DNA of 5,089 nucleotides from Clostridia bacterium (GTDB lineage: Bacteria > Bacillota_E > SLMV01 > PUMD01), in the NCBI GenBank assembly GCA_007128555.1, contig SKXF01000005.1, forward strand, positions 1 to 5,089, given 5' to 3'. The notes under the pieces were generated by a model. It was not told the origin of the DNA, searched no databases, and saw nothing but the letters and a program-made list of their open reading frames with translations. Each line of letters begins with the position of its first letter. Positions within the stretch are counted from its first letter, which is position 1. Position numbers and translations under genes: made by a program. Shown one piece after another: positions 1-4,579 of the stretch.

Positions 1-260
1 AGGACGTTCAGTCCTCCGTTGGGCCCCTCCGTGCCCATGCCTCCCTTCGGATTCTTGACCGTAACCCCAGGTTCCACGTGGTCAGCCGCCCATGTAAGGG
101 CCGAGTCGCCCACGCGGACATTGTAGGTTATGCCCCCTGTGCTGGGCACGACCACCGGTACTCCATCAAAAGAGACACGGTAGGGGCTCCTCTGGTAGCT
201 TGGATGCACGATTTCCCCCGTGACGGATAGTTTCACCAGATCTTCTATGTTGGCTCTCAC
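1..260 (-). CDS. DUF4438-like protein, N-terminal part (cut by window edge)
   Basis: The first 86 codons of a minus-strand gene are visible, and the rest lies beyond the left edge. The GTG start at 258-260 is chosen because AAAGGAGGTG (266-275) sits 5 bases upstream, an excellent ribosome binding site. The protein begins MRANIEDLVKLSVTG. Its conserved-looking blocks are HPSYQRSPYR (residues 19-28), STGGITYNVRVGD (40-52), WAADHVEPGV (57-66) and GPNGGLNV (79-86). There is no signal peptide or membrane segment in this part. From memory these blocks resemble DUF4438, a family of uncharacterised proteins known from Thermotoga and Bacillota, of which a structural-genomics structure exists. No reaction is established that I know of. 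The upstream leader carries a SAM-I riboswitch, so the gene, and any genes beyond the edge in the same transcript, probably belongs to methionine, SAM or sulfur metabolism or to transport. That role is inferred from regulation only. The family match is moderately sure and the reading frame is very sure. Confidence 0.72.
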   Translation of the reverse strand, partial: MRANIEDLVKLSVTGEIVHPSYQRSPYRVSFDGVPVVVPSTGGITYNVRVGDSALTWAADHVEPGVTVKNPKGGMGTEGPNGGLNV

Positions 261-265
261 CGGCA

Positions 266-275
266 CACCTCCTTT
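266..275 (-). promoter_or_regulatory. Strong ribosome binding site that fixes the GTG start of the DUF4438-like gene
   Basis: On the minus strand the sequence reads AAAGGAGGTG and is followed by a 5-base spacer and GTG at 258-260. This is nearly the full complement of the 16S rRNA 3' end. It settles the start of the partial gene even though GTG is not the commonest initiator. Confidence 0.85.
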
Positions 276-326
276 AGACCTCTCACTCGGACTTCGACAA
301 TCGCTGTGAAATCCCTTCGTTCTCCA

Positions 327-376
327 GGTACCGGTCGAATCGCGGCCTGGAGCCGGGGAGCCACGATTCTGGTACC
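327..376 (-). other. Large inverted repeat (long stem-loop) in the leader of the DUF4438-like gene
   Basis: The minus strand can fold into a long hairpin. GAATCGTGGC (369-360) pairs with GCCGCGATTC (346-337), giving 10 base pairs with one G-T wobble around a 13-base loop. The outer arms are two GGTACC hexamers (376-371 and 332-327) that pair across a small internal loop of one base against four. No run of T follows, so it is not a typical intrinsic terminator. It lies between the SAM riboswitch and the ribosome binding site. It may stabilise the mRNA, act as a second control element, or serve as a spacer fold. The pairing is seen in the sequence and the role is unknown. Confidence 0.6.
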
Positions 377-448
377 ATCCCACTGAGACCTTCAAAGCCA
401 CCTGGGGACGTATTTCACCGGGTACTCCGCTGCCAGGGCAGGGTACGG

Positions 449-461
449 CCCGTCACACGGG
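449..461 (-). other. Small perfect hairpin in the leader
   Basis: On the minus strand CCCGT (461-457) pairs with ACGGG (453-449) around a GTG loop. It lies in the untranslated leader between the SAM riboswitch expression platform and the larger stem-loop at 327-376. It is short, has no T tract, and its role is unclear. Confidence 0.35.
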
Positions 462-491
462 ACATGACACCGCTCTCATTGAAGACTCTCC

Positions 492-527
492 AGGCACAAA
501 GTGCCTCAACGAGAAAACGAAAGAGGC
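492..527 (-). promoter_or_regulatory. Probable expression platform of the SAM riboswitch, with mutually exclusive hairpins
   Basis: Three alternative pairings can be drawn just after the aptamer. GCCTC (527-523) can pair with GAGGC (507-503). AGGCAC (506-501) can pair with GTGCCT (497-492) around TTT. GCCTC together with its following T-rich bases can pair back to GAGGGTGGC at the 3' strand of aptamer stem P1 (about 558-550). The first and third pairings compete for GCCTC, and the third also breaks P1, which is the usual logic of an S-box switch. The only T-rich stretch (TTTCGTTTTCTCG, 522-510) is interrupted and lies inside the hairpin loop. I therefore cannot say whether control is by termination or translation. 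The exact switching structure is inference. Confidence 0.4.
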
Positions 528-550
528 TATGCAGAATGCGCAAGCAAGTG

Positions 551-669
551 CCACCCTCATCTGCCGGGTGATCCCTCATCCTCATGAACCAGCACCTTAT
601 CCGGATTGGATCCGGGCGGTTGCCAGGCTTCATCGGGCCAGTGCCTGTACCTGATCTCAATAAGGGCGG
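551..669 (-). ncRNA. SAM-I riboswitch (S-box) aptamer
   Basis: The minus strand carries the core S-box signature CTGGCCCGATGA, followed by GCCTGGCAACC and, after one hairpin, AAGGTGCTGGTTC. The four-stem fold can be drawn. P1 is CCGCCCTTATT (669-659) with GATGAGGGTGG (561-551), 11 pairs including wobbles. P2 is GGT plus AGGC pairing with GCCT plus ACC, with the kink-turn and the GGCCC pseudoknot loop between. P3 is CCGGAT and ATCCGG around CCA. P4 is TGCTGG with CCGGCA. Members of this class bind S-adenosylmethionine and normally turn off genes for methionine, SAM or sulfur metabolism. The direction of transcription points at the DUF4438-like gene at 1-260, with no other gene in between. The class is very sure. 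The target is inferred from position and strand. Confidence 0.94.
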
Positions 670-795
670 AATCGCGCTTCGATTTGGATTTGCTGGCCAG
701 TTTGCAGAACAGAAACCTGTCAGGCGGAGACAAGGTGAGCGGCGCTATTCAGCTTGGACTGGTTCGACACATACCCTCGGGGATCTTTCAAGCCC
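670..795. other. Intergenic gap between the acetyltransferase gene and the SAM riboswitch
   Basis: This 126-base stretch should hold the promoter of the riboswitch transcript, since the aptamer begins at 669. I could not find convincing -35 and -10 boxes. CCAAAT (687-682) is the best -10 candidate, but nothing resembling TTGACA stands at the right distance. No clear terminator for the acetyltransferase gene is visible either. Read-through from that gene is therefore possible. Confidence 0.35.
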
Positions 796-1740
796 TCAAC
801 CCACCTCGTACTCCACCGGCCAGATCACCAGGCCCATGGGACGCTGTCCCGTTTCCACCTCACGACAATAAGCCGCGATGGATGCCTCGCCCTCGTCGAG
901 AATCCGGATCATCGCCGCATCCCAGGGCTCAAGCACCTCGGAAAAGGGCACCTGTAGCATGGAACCGGCGCCCTCGCTGCGAGGATGAAGGGGCAAACAG
1001 AGCATCTCGCCCCCCTCCTCGACCCTTGCGCTCAGGTGGCCAAGAAGCGCCGTGGTCGACGGTGCATCCCGTGAGAGCAGCATCCGCACCCCATCAGAAC
1101 CATACCGAACGTAGCCTATCAGCTGTTCTGCCGCAAATACGCAGCATGAACGAACCTGCTTGCTGGGGCTGATCCAGTCGAGCACGGATCGGCCGGGGAT
1201 CATCGCCAGGTCCACATCGGCAAACCATTGGTTCCACATGCGCCTGAGCGCCGAAAGGTCATCCGGACCAACGCGTCGTTCTTCCAGGGGAGTCCCCCTC
1301 CCGGGCAGGTCCGCCCGGCGAATCTGCACCTCGCAGGTTCCAAACATTCCGCGTCGGTATCCGAAGCGCGGGTAGTAGCCGGGGTGCCCTAGCAGGATCA
1401 CCACCTGGTGGCCGAGACTCCTGGCCAACCGATGGGCGTGACAGATCATCCTGCCACCAATACCTCGGCCCTGGAAGGGAGGCACCACCCCTATAGGTCC
1501 GAGCACCACCGCTCTCACCGGCGTCCCTCGGATCAGCAGCTGACGCGGGACCAGGAGGATATGCCCCACGATGCGGCCCTCGCACTCCGCCACGAGGGAA
1601 AGATCCGGGTCGAAGTCAGGATGTCTCCGGTGCAGGTCCACCAGGATCACCTCGGAGATATCCATCTGCTCGTCAAAGGCCGCTGCATGGACCTCAGCGA
1701 TGACCGGGAAATCCCTGTCATCCGCTCTGCGAATTTTCAT
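796..1740 (-). CDS. GNAT-family N-acetyltransferase (YhbS-like) with an extra C-terminal domain
   Basis: The protein has 314 residues and starts MKIRRADDRDFPVIAEVHAAAF, a typical GNAT opening. An in-frame GTG at 1827 would add 29 residues, but that stretch runs through the repeat at 1779-1803 and does not look like protein. The ATG at 1740 fits the family, although its ribosome binding site (GAGG, 10 bases upstream) is only fair. The N-terminal half (about 1-150) is a GNAT fold. Its acetyl-CoA-binding motif is VVPPFQGRGIGG (85-96, with Q90-G91-R92-G93-I94-G95), followed by LLGHPGYYPRFGY (116-128), the hallmark of YhbS-type enzymes. The remaining 160 or so residues form a second domain that I cannot assign with certainty; it could be a degenerate second GNAT fold as in Eis-like proteins. 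The enzyme should move an acetyl group from acetyl-CoA to an unknown amine. It stands alone, 130 bases downstream of niaR, and nothing ties it functionally to NAD synthesis. Confidence 0.85.
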   Translation of the reverse strand: MKIRRADDRDFPVIAEVHAAAFDEQMDISEVILVDLHRRHPDFDPDLSLVAECEGRIVGHILLVPRQLLIRGTPVRAVVLGPIGVVPPFQGRGIGGRMICHAHRLARSLGHQVVILLGHPGYYPRFGYRRGMFGTCEVQIRRADLPGRGTPLEERRVGPDDLSALRRMWNQWFADVDLAMIPGRSVLDWISPSKQVRSCCVFAAEQLIGYVRYGSDGVRMLLSRDAPSTTALLGHLSARVEEGGEMLCLPLHPRSEGAGSMLQVPFSEVLEPWDAAMIRILDEGEASIAAYCREVETGQRPMGLVIWPVEYEVG

Positions 1741-1778
1741 CGGCGCATGACCTCGCTTACCAGGTCGAGACGATAGCA

Positions 1779-1803
1779 AGGGACAGATAGGGACGCTGTC
1801 CCT
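1779..1803. repeat. REP-like palindromic element
   Basis: AGGGACAG (1779-1786) and CTGTCCCT (1796-1803) form a perfect 8-base inverted repeat around a 9-base loop. A second, nested pairing uses AGGGAC (1789-1794) and GTCCCT (1798-1803), so AGGGAC is also repeated directly. The element lies between niaR and the acetyltransferase gene and has no T tract on either side, so it is a poor terminator. Motifs built on GGGAC and GTCCC are common in dispersed palindromic repeats of many bacteria. Whether this one is dispersed cannot be told from a single copy. Confidence 0.5.
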
Positions 1804-1829
1804 GTAACGGCACCCCCGGGCTCGCACTC

Positions 1830-1847
1830 ATGAGCCCCACAGCTCAT
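1830..1847. other. Perfect 6-bp hairpin after niaR, possible weak terminator
   Basis: ATGAGC (1830-1835) and GCTCAT (1842-1847) pair around a 6-base loop. It starts 24 bases past the niaR stop on the minus strand, where a terminator of the nad operon would be expected. No run of T follows, so the termination role is only a guess. Confidence 0.3.
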
Positions 1848-1870
1848 TCATCGTACCATGCACGGCCCTC

Positions 1871-2389
1871 TCACTCGCTCCCGTCAACTGCGAGAAAACC
1901 CTTACCCCCGAGAGCTGCCTCCGCCCGCTTGAGATCATCCACACGGTCAAACTCCACCGTATGCAGATGCACTCCCTCGGTCAGCGACGAGAGAAGGGGA
2001 GCCCCGGTCTTCTGGAGCTGGTTCATGAACTGGCTCACGTCTTCGCGGGATTTCAACATCAATGAACCGACCAGGTCACCATACAGCGGGTGCTCCACGA
2101 TCACATCGATCACCCGCAATCCATGGTCCACGAAGGTGTTCAGCTCGTCCTGGGTGGATTGGGGAGGGTGCTTCACCGCGACCCTGGCCCGGTGAGGTCT
2201 CTGGGTCGGCTCACGCACCATCATGTATCCCTGGGGCGTCGCGAGGATGTCGTTCCCCGCAGCTCTCAGCACAGCCACGTCCTGAACGATGACCTGCCGG
2301 CTGACCCCAAGCTCCCTGGACAGCTCCGCTCCGGTAAGGGGTTCATCGCTGCCTTCCAGGATCCTCAATATGCGCCGCCTGCGCTTCAT
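1871..2389 (-). CDS. niaR: NiaR-type transcriptional repressor of NAD biosynthesis (HTH plus 3H domain)
   Basis: The product has 172 residues. Residues 1-58 form an HTH_11-type winged helix (RRILRILEG, then LTGAELSRELGVSRQVIVQDV at 18-38, then a wing ending in GYMM). Residues 70-170 form a 3H domain with KHPPQSTQDEL (73-83), VIVEHPLYGDL (96-106), LMLKSR (110-115) and VHLHTVEF (140-147). His74, Glu82, His141 and His143 match the metal-binding set described for the Thermotoga NiaR structure. The family binds nicotinic acid and then represses NAD synthesis and niacin uptake genes. The ATG at 2389 overlaps the nadA stop as ATGA and has AAGGGG 8 bases upstream. A longer in-frame start at 2512 would lie inside nadA and is rejected. 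Sitting last in the nad operon, it is probably autoregulated and translationally coupled to nadA. The family is very sure; niacin as ligand is inferred from the family. Confidence 0.93.
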   Translation of the reverse strand: MKRRRRILRILEGSDEPLTGAELSRELGVSRQVIVQDVAVLRAAGNDILATPQGYMMVREPTQRPHRARVAVKHPPQSTQDELNTFVDHGLRVIDVIVEHPLYGDLVGSLMLKSREDVSQFMNQLQKTGAPLLSSLTEGVHLHTVEFDRVDDLKRAEAALGGKGFLAVDGSE

Positions 2390-3474
2390 TGAGATCGCCC
2401 CTTGAACAGGGAAAACATGCGGTCGAGGGCAAGACTGGCATCTCGAGCCGTTGCTGAAGGCACCTCGATCCGGTTTGGGATCCGGCCCTGCTGCAGTTCC
2501 TCCAGGACCCACAGAAGGTTGCGGGGCGTGATCAGATCCATGTCGGCGCAGATGCTTCCCCCGTGCTTCAAAGAGACGACCGTCCGGTCTGGGTGCTCAA
2601 GGGCAAGACGCTCAACCAACTTCTCCTCGGTTCCCACCGCCCAGCAGCTGCCAGGACAGGACCCGGAGACCTGGTTGATGATGAAATCGGTCGAGCCCTC
2701 CTCATCGGCACCCTGTACCACCTCCCGGGAACACTCCGGATGCACCACGATCCTCACACCCGGGTGCCGCCTTCGCACCGAACCGGTCATATCCGGCGAA
2801 AACTCCGCGTGAACGGGACAGTATCCGTCCCACAGGACCAGGCGTGGGTTGTCTAACTCAGAGACCGGGGCCCCCTCCCCCCTCCGCCACATGGCCATCT
2901 CCTCCGGCTGCACCCCCAGGGTATGGCCCGTGTTGCGCCCGAGATGTTGGTCAGGAAGAAACAGCACGTGTTGCCCCTGCTCAAGGGCCCACGCCATGAC
3001 CTCCTTCGCCGAGGAAGAGGTGCAACAGGCTCCGCCCCTTGCACCGCAGAAGGCCTTGATATCCGCAGAGGAGTTCACATAGGTCAGGGGAACAATGTCC
3101 CCGTCGAGATGATCAGTGAGGTAGTCCCAGCATTGCCTCACCTCCTCAGCCGTCGCCATGTCAGCCATGGGACAGCCCGCTTCCAGGTGCGGAAGGATCA
3201 CACTCTGGTCCTTTTCCGTGAGAATGTCGGCGGTCTCGGCCATGAAATGGACACCCAGGAAAACCACGTAGCGAGCATCGGACTGACGGGAAGCCATCTT
3301 TGACAGCTGCAGCGAATCGCCCCTGTGATCGGCGAATTTCAGGACCCGATCCTGCTGGTAGTGGTGACCCAGTATGACCAGATCGGAACCCAGTTTCTCC
3401 CTGGCATCCTGAATCGCTGCGTCAACGTCCCCTTCTTTCGGGACGTTTTCTTGATCCGGCATCAATCGTCGCAC
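2386..3474 (-). CDS. nadA: Quinolinate synthase A, 4Fe-4S enzyme
   Basis: This cytoplasmic enzyme of 362 residues condenses iminoaspartate with dihydroxyacetone phosphate to form quinolinate, the pyridine ring of NAD. The three pseudo-repeated domains each give one cluster ligand: Cys101 in HLEAGCPMADM, Cys219 in WDGYCPVH and Cys309 in GGSICADMDLIT. The spacing (118 and 90 residues) matches the long Bacillus-type enzyme (about 368 residues). Substrate motifs are GHHYQ (36-40), DSLQLSKMA (53-61), HFMAETADIL (76-85), YVNSSADIKAFCG (132-144), FLPDQHLGRNT (172-182) and HPECSREVV (245-253). The GTG at 3474 is preferred because GGGGGAGGT lies 6 bases upstream; the ATG four codons later is too close to serve. 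It begins 24 bases after the nadC stop and overlaps niaR by four bases, so all three genes should share one transcript. The other cysteines (143, 150, 151, 273, 277) are not cluster ligands in known structures. Confidence 0.97.
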   Translation of the reverse strand: MRRLMPDQENVPKEGDVDAAIQDAREKLGSDLVILGHHYQQDRVLKFADHRGDSLQLSKMASRQSDARYVVFLGVHFMAETADILTEKDQSVILPHLEAGCPMADMATAEEVRQCWDYLTDHLDGDIVPLTYVNSSADIKAFCGARGGACCTSSSAKEVMAWALEQGQHVLFLPDQHLGRNTGHTLGVQPEEMAMWRRGEGAPVSELDNPRLVLWDGYCPVHAEFSPDMTGSVRRRHPGVRIVVHPECSREVVQGADEEGSTDFIINQVSGSCPGSCWAVGTEEKLVERLALEHPDRTVVSLKHGGSICADMDLITPRNLLWVLEELQQGRIPNRIEVPSATARDASLALDRMFSLFKGRSQ

Positions 3475-3498
3475 GAAAATACCTCCCCCAGAATTGGA

Positions 3499-4329
3499 TC
3501 ACGACAGGTTGAGACTCATGTCCAGGCTCCCATAGGAGTGAGTGAGAAAACCCACAGACAGGATATCCACGCCGGTCCGGGCCACATCGGAAACGGTCTC
3601 GGCAGTGATCCCACCCGAGGCTTCCACGACCGCCCGGCCGCCGATCATTGACACGGCCTCTCGCATCATATCCAGGTCCATATTGTCTAGTAGGATCGCA
3701 TCCGCTGCACAATCCAGGGCCTCCTGGACCTCGGCGAGATCCGTCACCTCCACCTCGATCACCACCATGTGGCCGGCCCGAGCCCGAACACGCGCCACGG
3801 CCTCAGCGATACCACCCGCAGCACGCAGGTGATTTTCTTTCAGAAGCACCCCATCATCAAGGCCCAGCCGGTGATTGAAACCGCCACCGACCCTGACCGC
3901 ATACTTCTCCAGAAGCCTCAGCCCCGGGGTGGTCTTGCGGGTGTCAACCACCCGAACACCGAAGGGACGGACAGCCTCGACCAGTTCAGCGGTCTGGGTG
4001 GCAATCCCCGACATCCTCTGAAGAAAGTTCAGTGCCACTCGCTCCCCGCCCAGGATCACCCGCGTGAGGCCTTCAACGGCGGCAATGGCCTGGCCAGCGG
4101 ATACCCTGTCCCCCTCCGCCACGTCTGTAAGGAAGCGGGTCTCGGGGTTGAGAAGGCGGAACACGTTCTCGGCAACGGGCAGCCCGCAAACCACCCCGGG
4201 CGCCTTCGCCGTGATCACGCCGGAGGCCATGGCAGACTCTGACACAATCGACTCGGTGCTCACATCGCCCCAACCGACATCCTCCAGAAGCGCCCTCCTC
4301 ACAATCTCCTCCAACATAAGAGGGTTCAC
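3499..4329 (-). CDS. nadC: Nicotinate-nucleotide diphosphorylase (quinolinate phosphoribosyltransferase)
   Basis: This cytoplasmic enzyme joins quinolinate with phosphoribosyl pyrophosphate, giving nicotinate mononucleotide, CO2 and pyrophosphate. It has 276 residues, a normal length. Motifs are LLEDVGWGDVSTE (14-26), GERVALNFLQRMSGIAT (95-111), DTRKTTPGLR (129-138), EKYAVRVGGG (141-150) with FNHRLGL (151-157), KENH (164-167), IEVEV (191-195), LLDNM (213-217), EASGGI (236-241) and SVGFLTHS (258-265). The basic residues Arg131, Lys132, His153, Arg154 and Lys164 and the acidic Glu192 and Asp215 are in the expected places of the active site. I chose the GTG at 4329 because GGAGAGGAG stands 7 bases upstream. 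The in-frame ATG at 4374 has no binding site and overlaps the promoter -10 box, so the longer reading is unlikely. It is the first gene of the operon. Confidence 0.96.
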   Translation of the reverse strand: MNPLMLEEIVRRALLEDVGWGDVSTESIVSESAMASGVITAKAPGVVCGLPVAENVFRLLNPETRFLTDVAEGDRVSAGQAIAAVEGLTRVILGGERVALNFLQRMSGIATQTAELVEAVRPFGVRVVDTRKTTPGLRLLEKYAVRVGGGFNHRLGLDDGVLLKENHLRAAGGIAEAVARVRARAGHMVVIEVEVTDLAEVQEALDCAADAILLDNMDLDMMREAVSMIGGRAVVEASGGITAETVSDVARTGVDILSVGFLTHSYGSLDMSLNLS

Positions 4330-4336
4330 GGACCGT

Positions 4337-4345
4337 CTCCTCTCC
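4337..4345 (-). promoter_or_regulatory. Ribosome binding site that fixes the GTG start of nadC
   Basis: The minus strand reads GGAGAGGAG, then 7 bases, then GTG at 4329-4327. No comparable site precedes the alternative ATG at 4374. The site therefore shortens the predicted protein by 15 residues, to the usual NadC N-terminus (NPLMLEEIVRRALLEDVG). Confidence 0.75.
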
Positions 4346-4372
4346 GCAAATCCATCACAAATTACCGTATTC

Positions 4373-4402
4373 ATTGTGTTGACTTGATCGGTGCATTGTC
4401 AA
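4373..4402 (-). promoter_or_regulatory. Sigma-A-type promoter of the nadC-nadA-niaR operon
   Basis: On the minus strand a perfect -35 box TTGACA (4402-4397) is followed by an 18-base spacer and CACAAT (4378-4373, 4 of 6 matches to TATAAT). Transcription would start near 4366 and give a leader of about 35 bases with the nadC ribosome binding site in it. This is the only good promoter I see in the window. Confidence 0.6.
4379..4402 (-). promoter_or_regulatory. Candidate NiaR operator (TTGAC/GTCAA inverted repeat) over the nad promoter
   Basis: TTGAC (4402-4398) and GTCAA (4383-4379) form an inverted repeat whose half-site centres are 19 bases apart, about two helical turns. It spans the -35 box and the spacer, so a bound repressor would block RNA polymerase. 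CTTGA and TCAAG (4403-4399 and 4387-4383) give an overlapping, closer-spaced alternative. NiaR is encoded in the same operon and is the natural candidate. I did not match it to a published operator consensus, so the assignment rests on position and symmetry. Confidence 0.35.
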
Positions 4403-4579
4403 GTGTAAAGGGGGTTGTGAAACACGGAACAAGTTCGGTACCCAGGTAGCGCAGGATCGTGTGTGCAGAATCATAACGTCCCGGGCTCCAGGGGGCGTCG
4501 AAAGCTTGAACGGGGAACCGTGAGGGAGCTGTCTCAAGGGGGACCGCCTGGTCCAGGCCTTGCTCGGCTGTACCCGCTG
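4403..4579. other. Non-coding spacer between the MFS gene and the nad promoter
   Basis: This stretch holds no convincing gene. It is GC-rich near the MFS gene and becomes AT-richer towards the promoter. A reading frame of 70 codons (4371-4583, minus) begins on the MFS stop, but it has no good ribosome binding site, no recognisable protein features, and runs through the promoter. Several short inverted repeats occur, for example CTTGA with TCAAG and ACGG with CCGT around 4505-4537. I recognise no RNA family here. Confidence 0.45.
4541..4558 (-). terminator. Overlapping palindromes after the MFS gene, possible weak terminator
   Basis: GCCTGG-A-CCAGGC (4558-4546) is a perfect palindrome. Overlapping it, GGACC (4554-4550) and GGTCC (4545-4541) pair around AGGC. 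The site lies 22 bases past the MFS stop, a fitting place for a terminator, but it is followed by CCCCTT and not by a T run. Confidence 0.28.

Noticed and set aside
361..390. T-box-like TGGTACC heptamer (377-371, minus strand) that could mark a tRNA-sensing leader in tandem with the SAM riboswitch
   Set aside because: The surrounding T-box consensus (AGGGTGGTACCGCG) is only partly met. No Stem I with a specifier loop or AGTA motif fits in the 170 or so bases after the aptamer. A second GGTACC downstream explains the motif as one arm of an inverted repeat.
415..660. Minus-strand reading frame of 81 codons across the leader
   Set aside because: It is read straight through the SAM-I aptamer, and its translation (rich in Arg, Gly and Pro) has no family features.
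606..1172. Plus-strand reading frame of 188 codons
   Set aside because: It runs antisense to the acetyltransferase gene and part of the riboswitch, is rich in Arg, Pro and Ser, and has no protein family signature. It is an open-frame shadow in GC-rich DNA.
1741..1827. N-terminal extension of the acetyltransferase from GTG at 1827
   Set aside because: The 29 extra residues run through the palindromic repeat, and the GNAT fold begins exactly at the ATG at 1740.
2390..2512. Longer niaR start at 2512
   Set aside because: It would overlap nadA by over 120 bases. The family begins with the winged helix, which starts right after the ATG at 2389, and that ATG overlaps the nadA stop in the usual operon style.
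4355..4420. TCACAA (4420-4415) and TTGTGA (4360-4355) as a CRP-like operator
   Set aside because: The half-sites are about 54 bases apart, far more than the 6-base gap of a CRP/FNR site, and they flank the promoter without symmetry around it.
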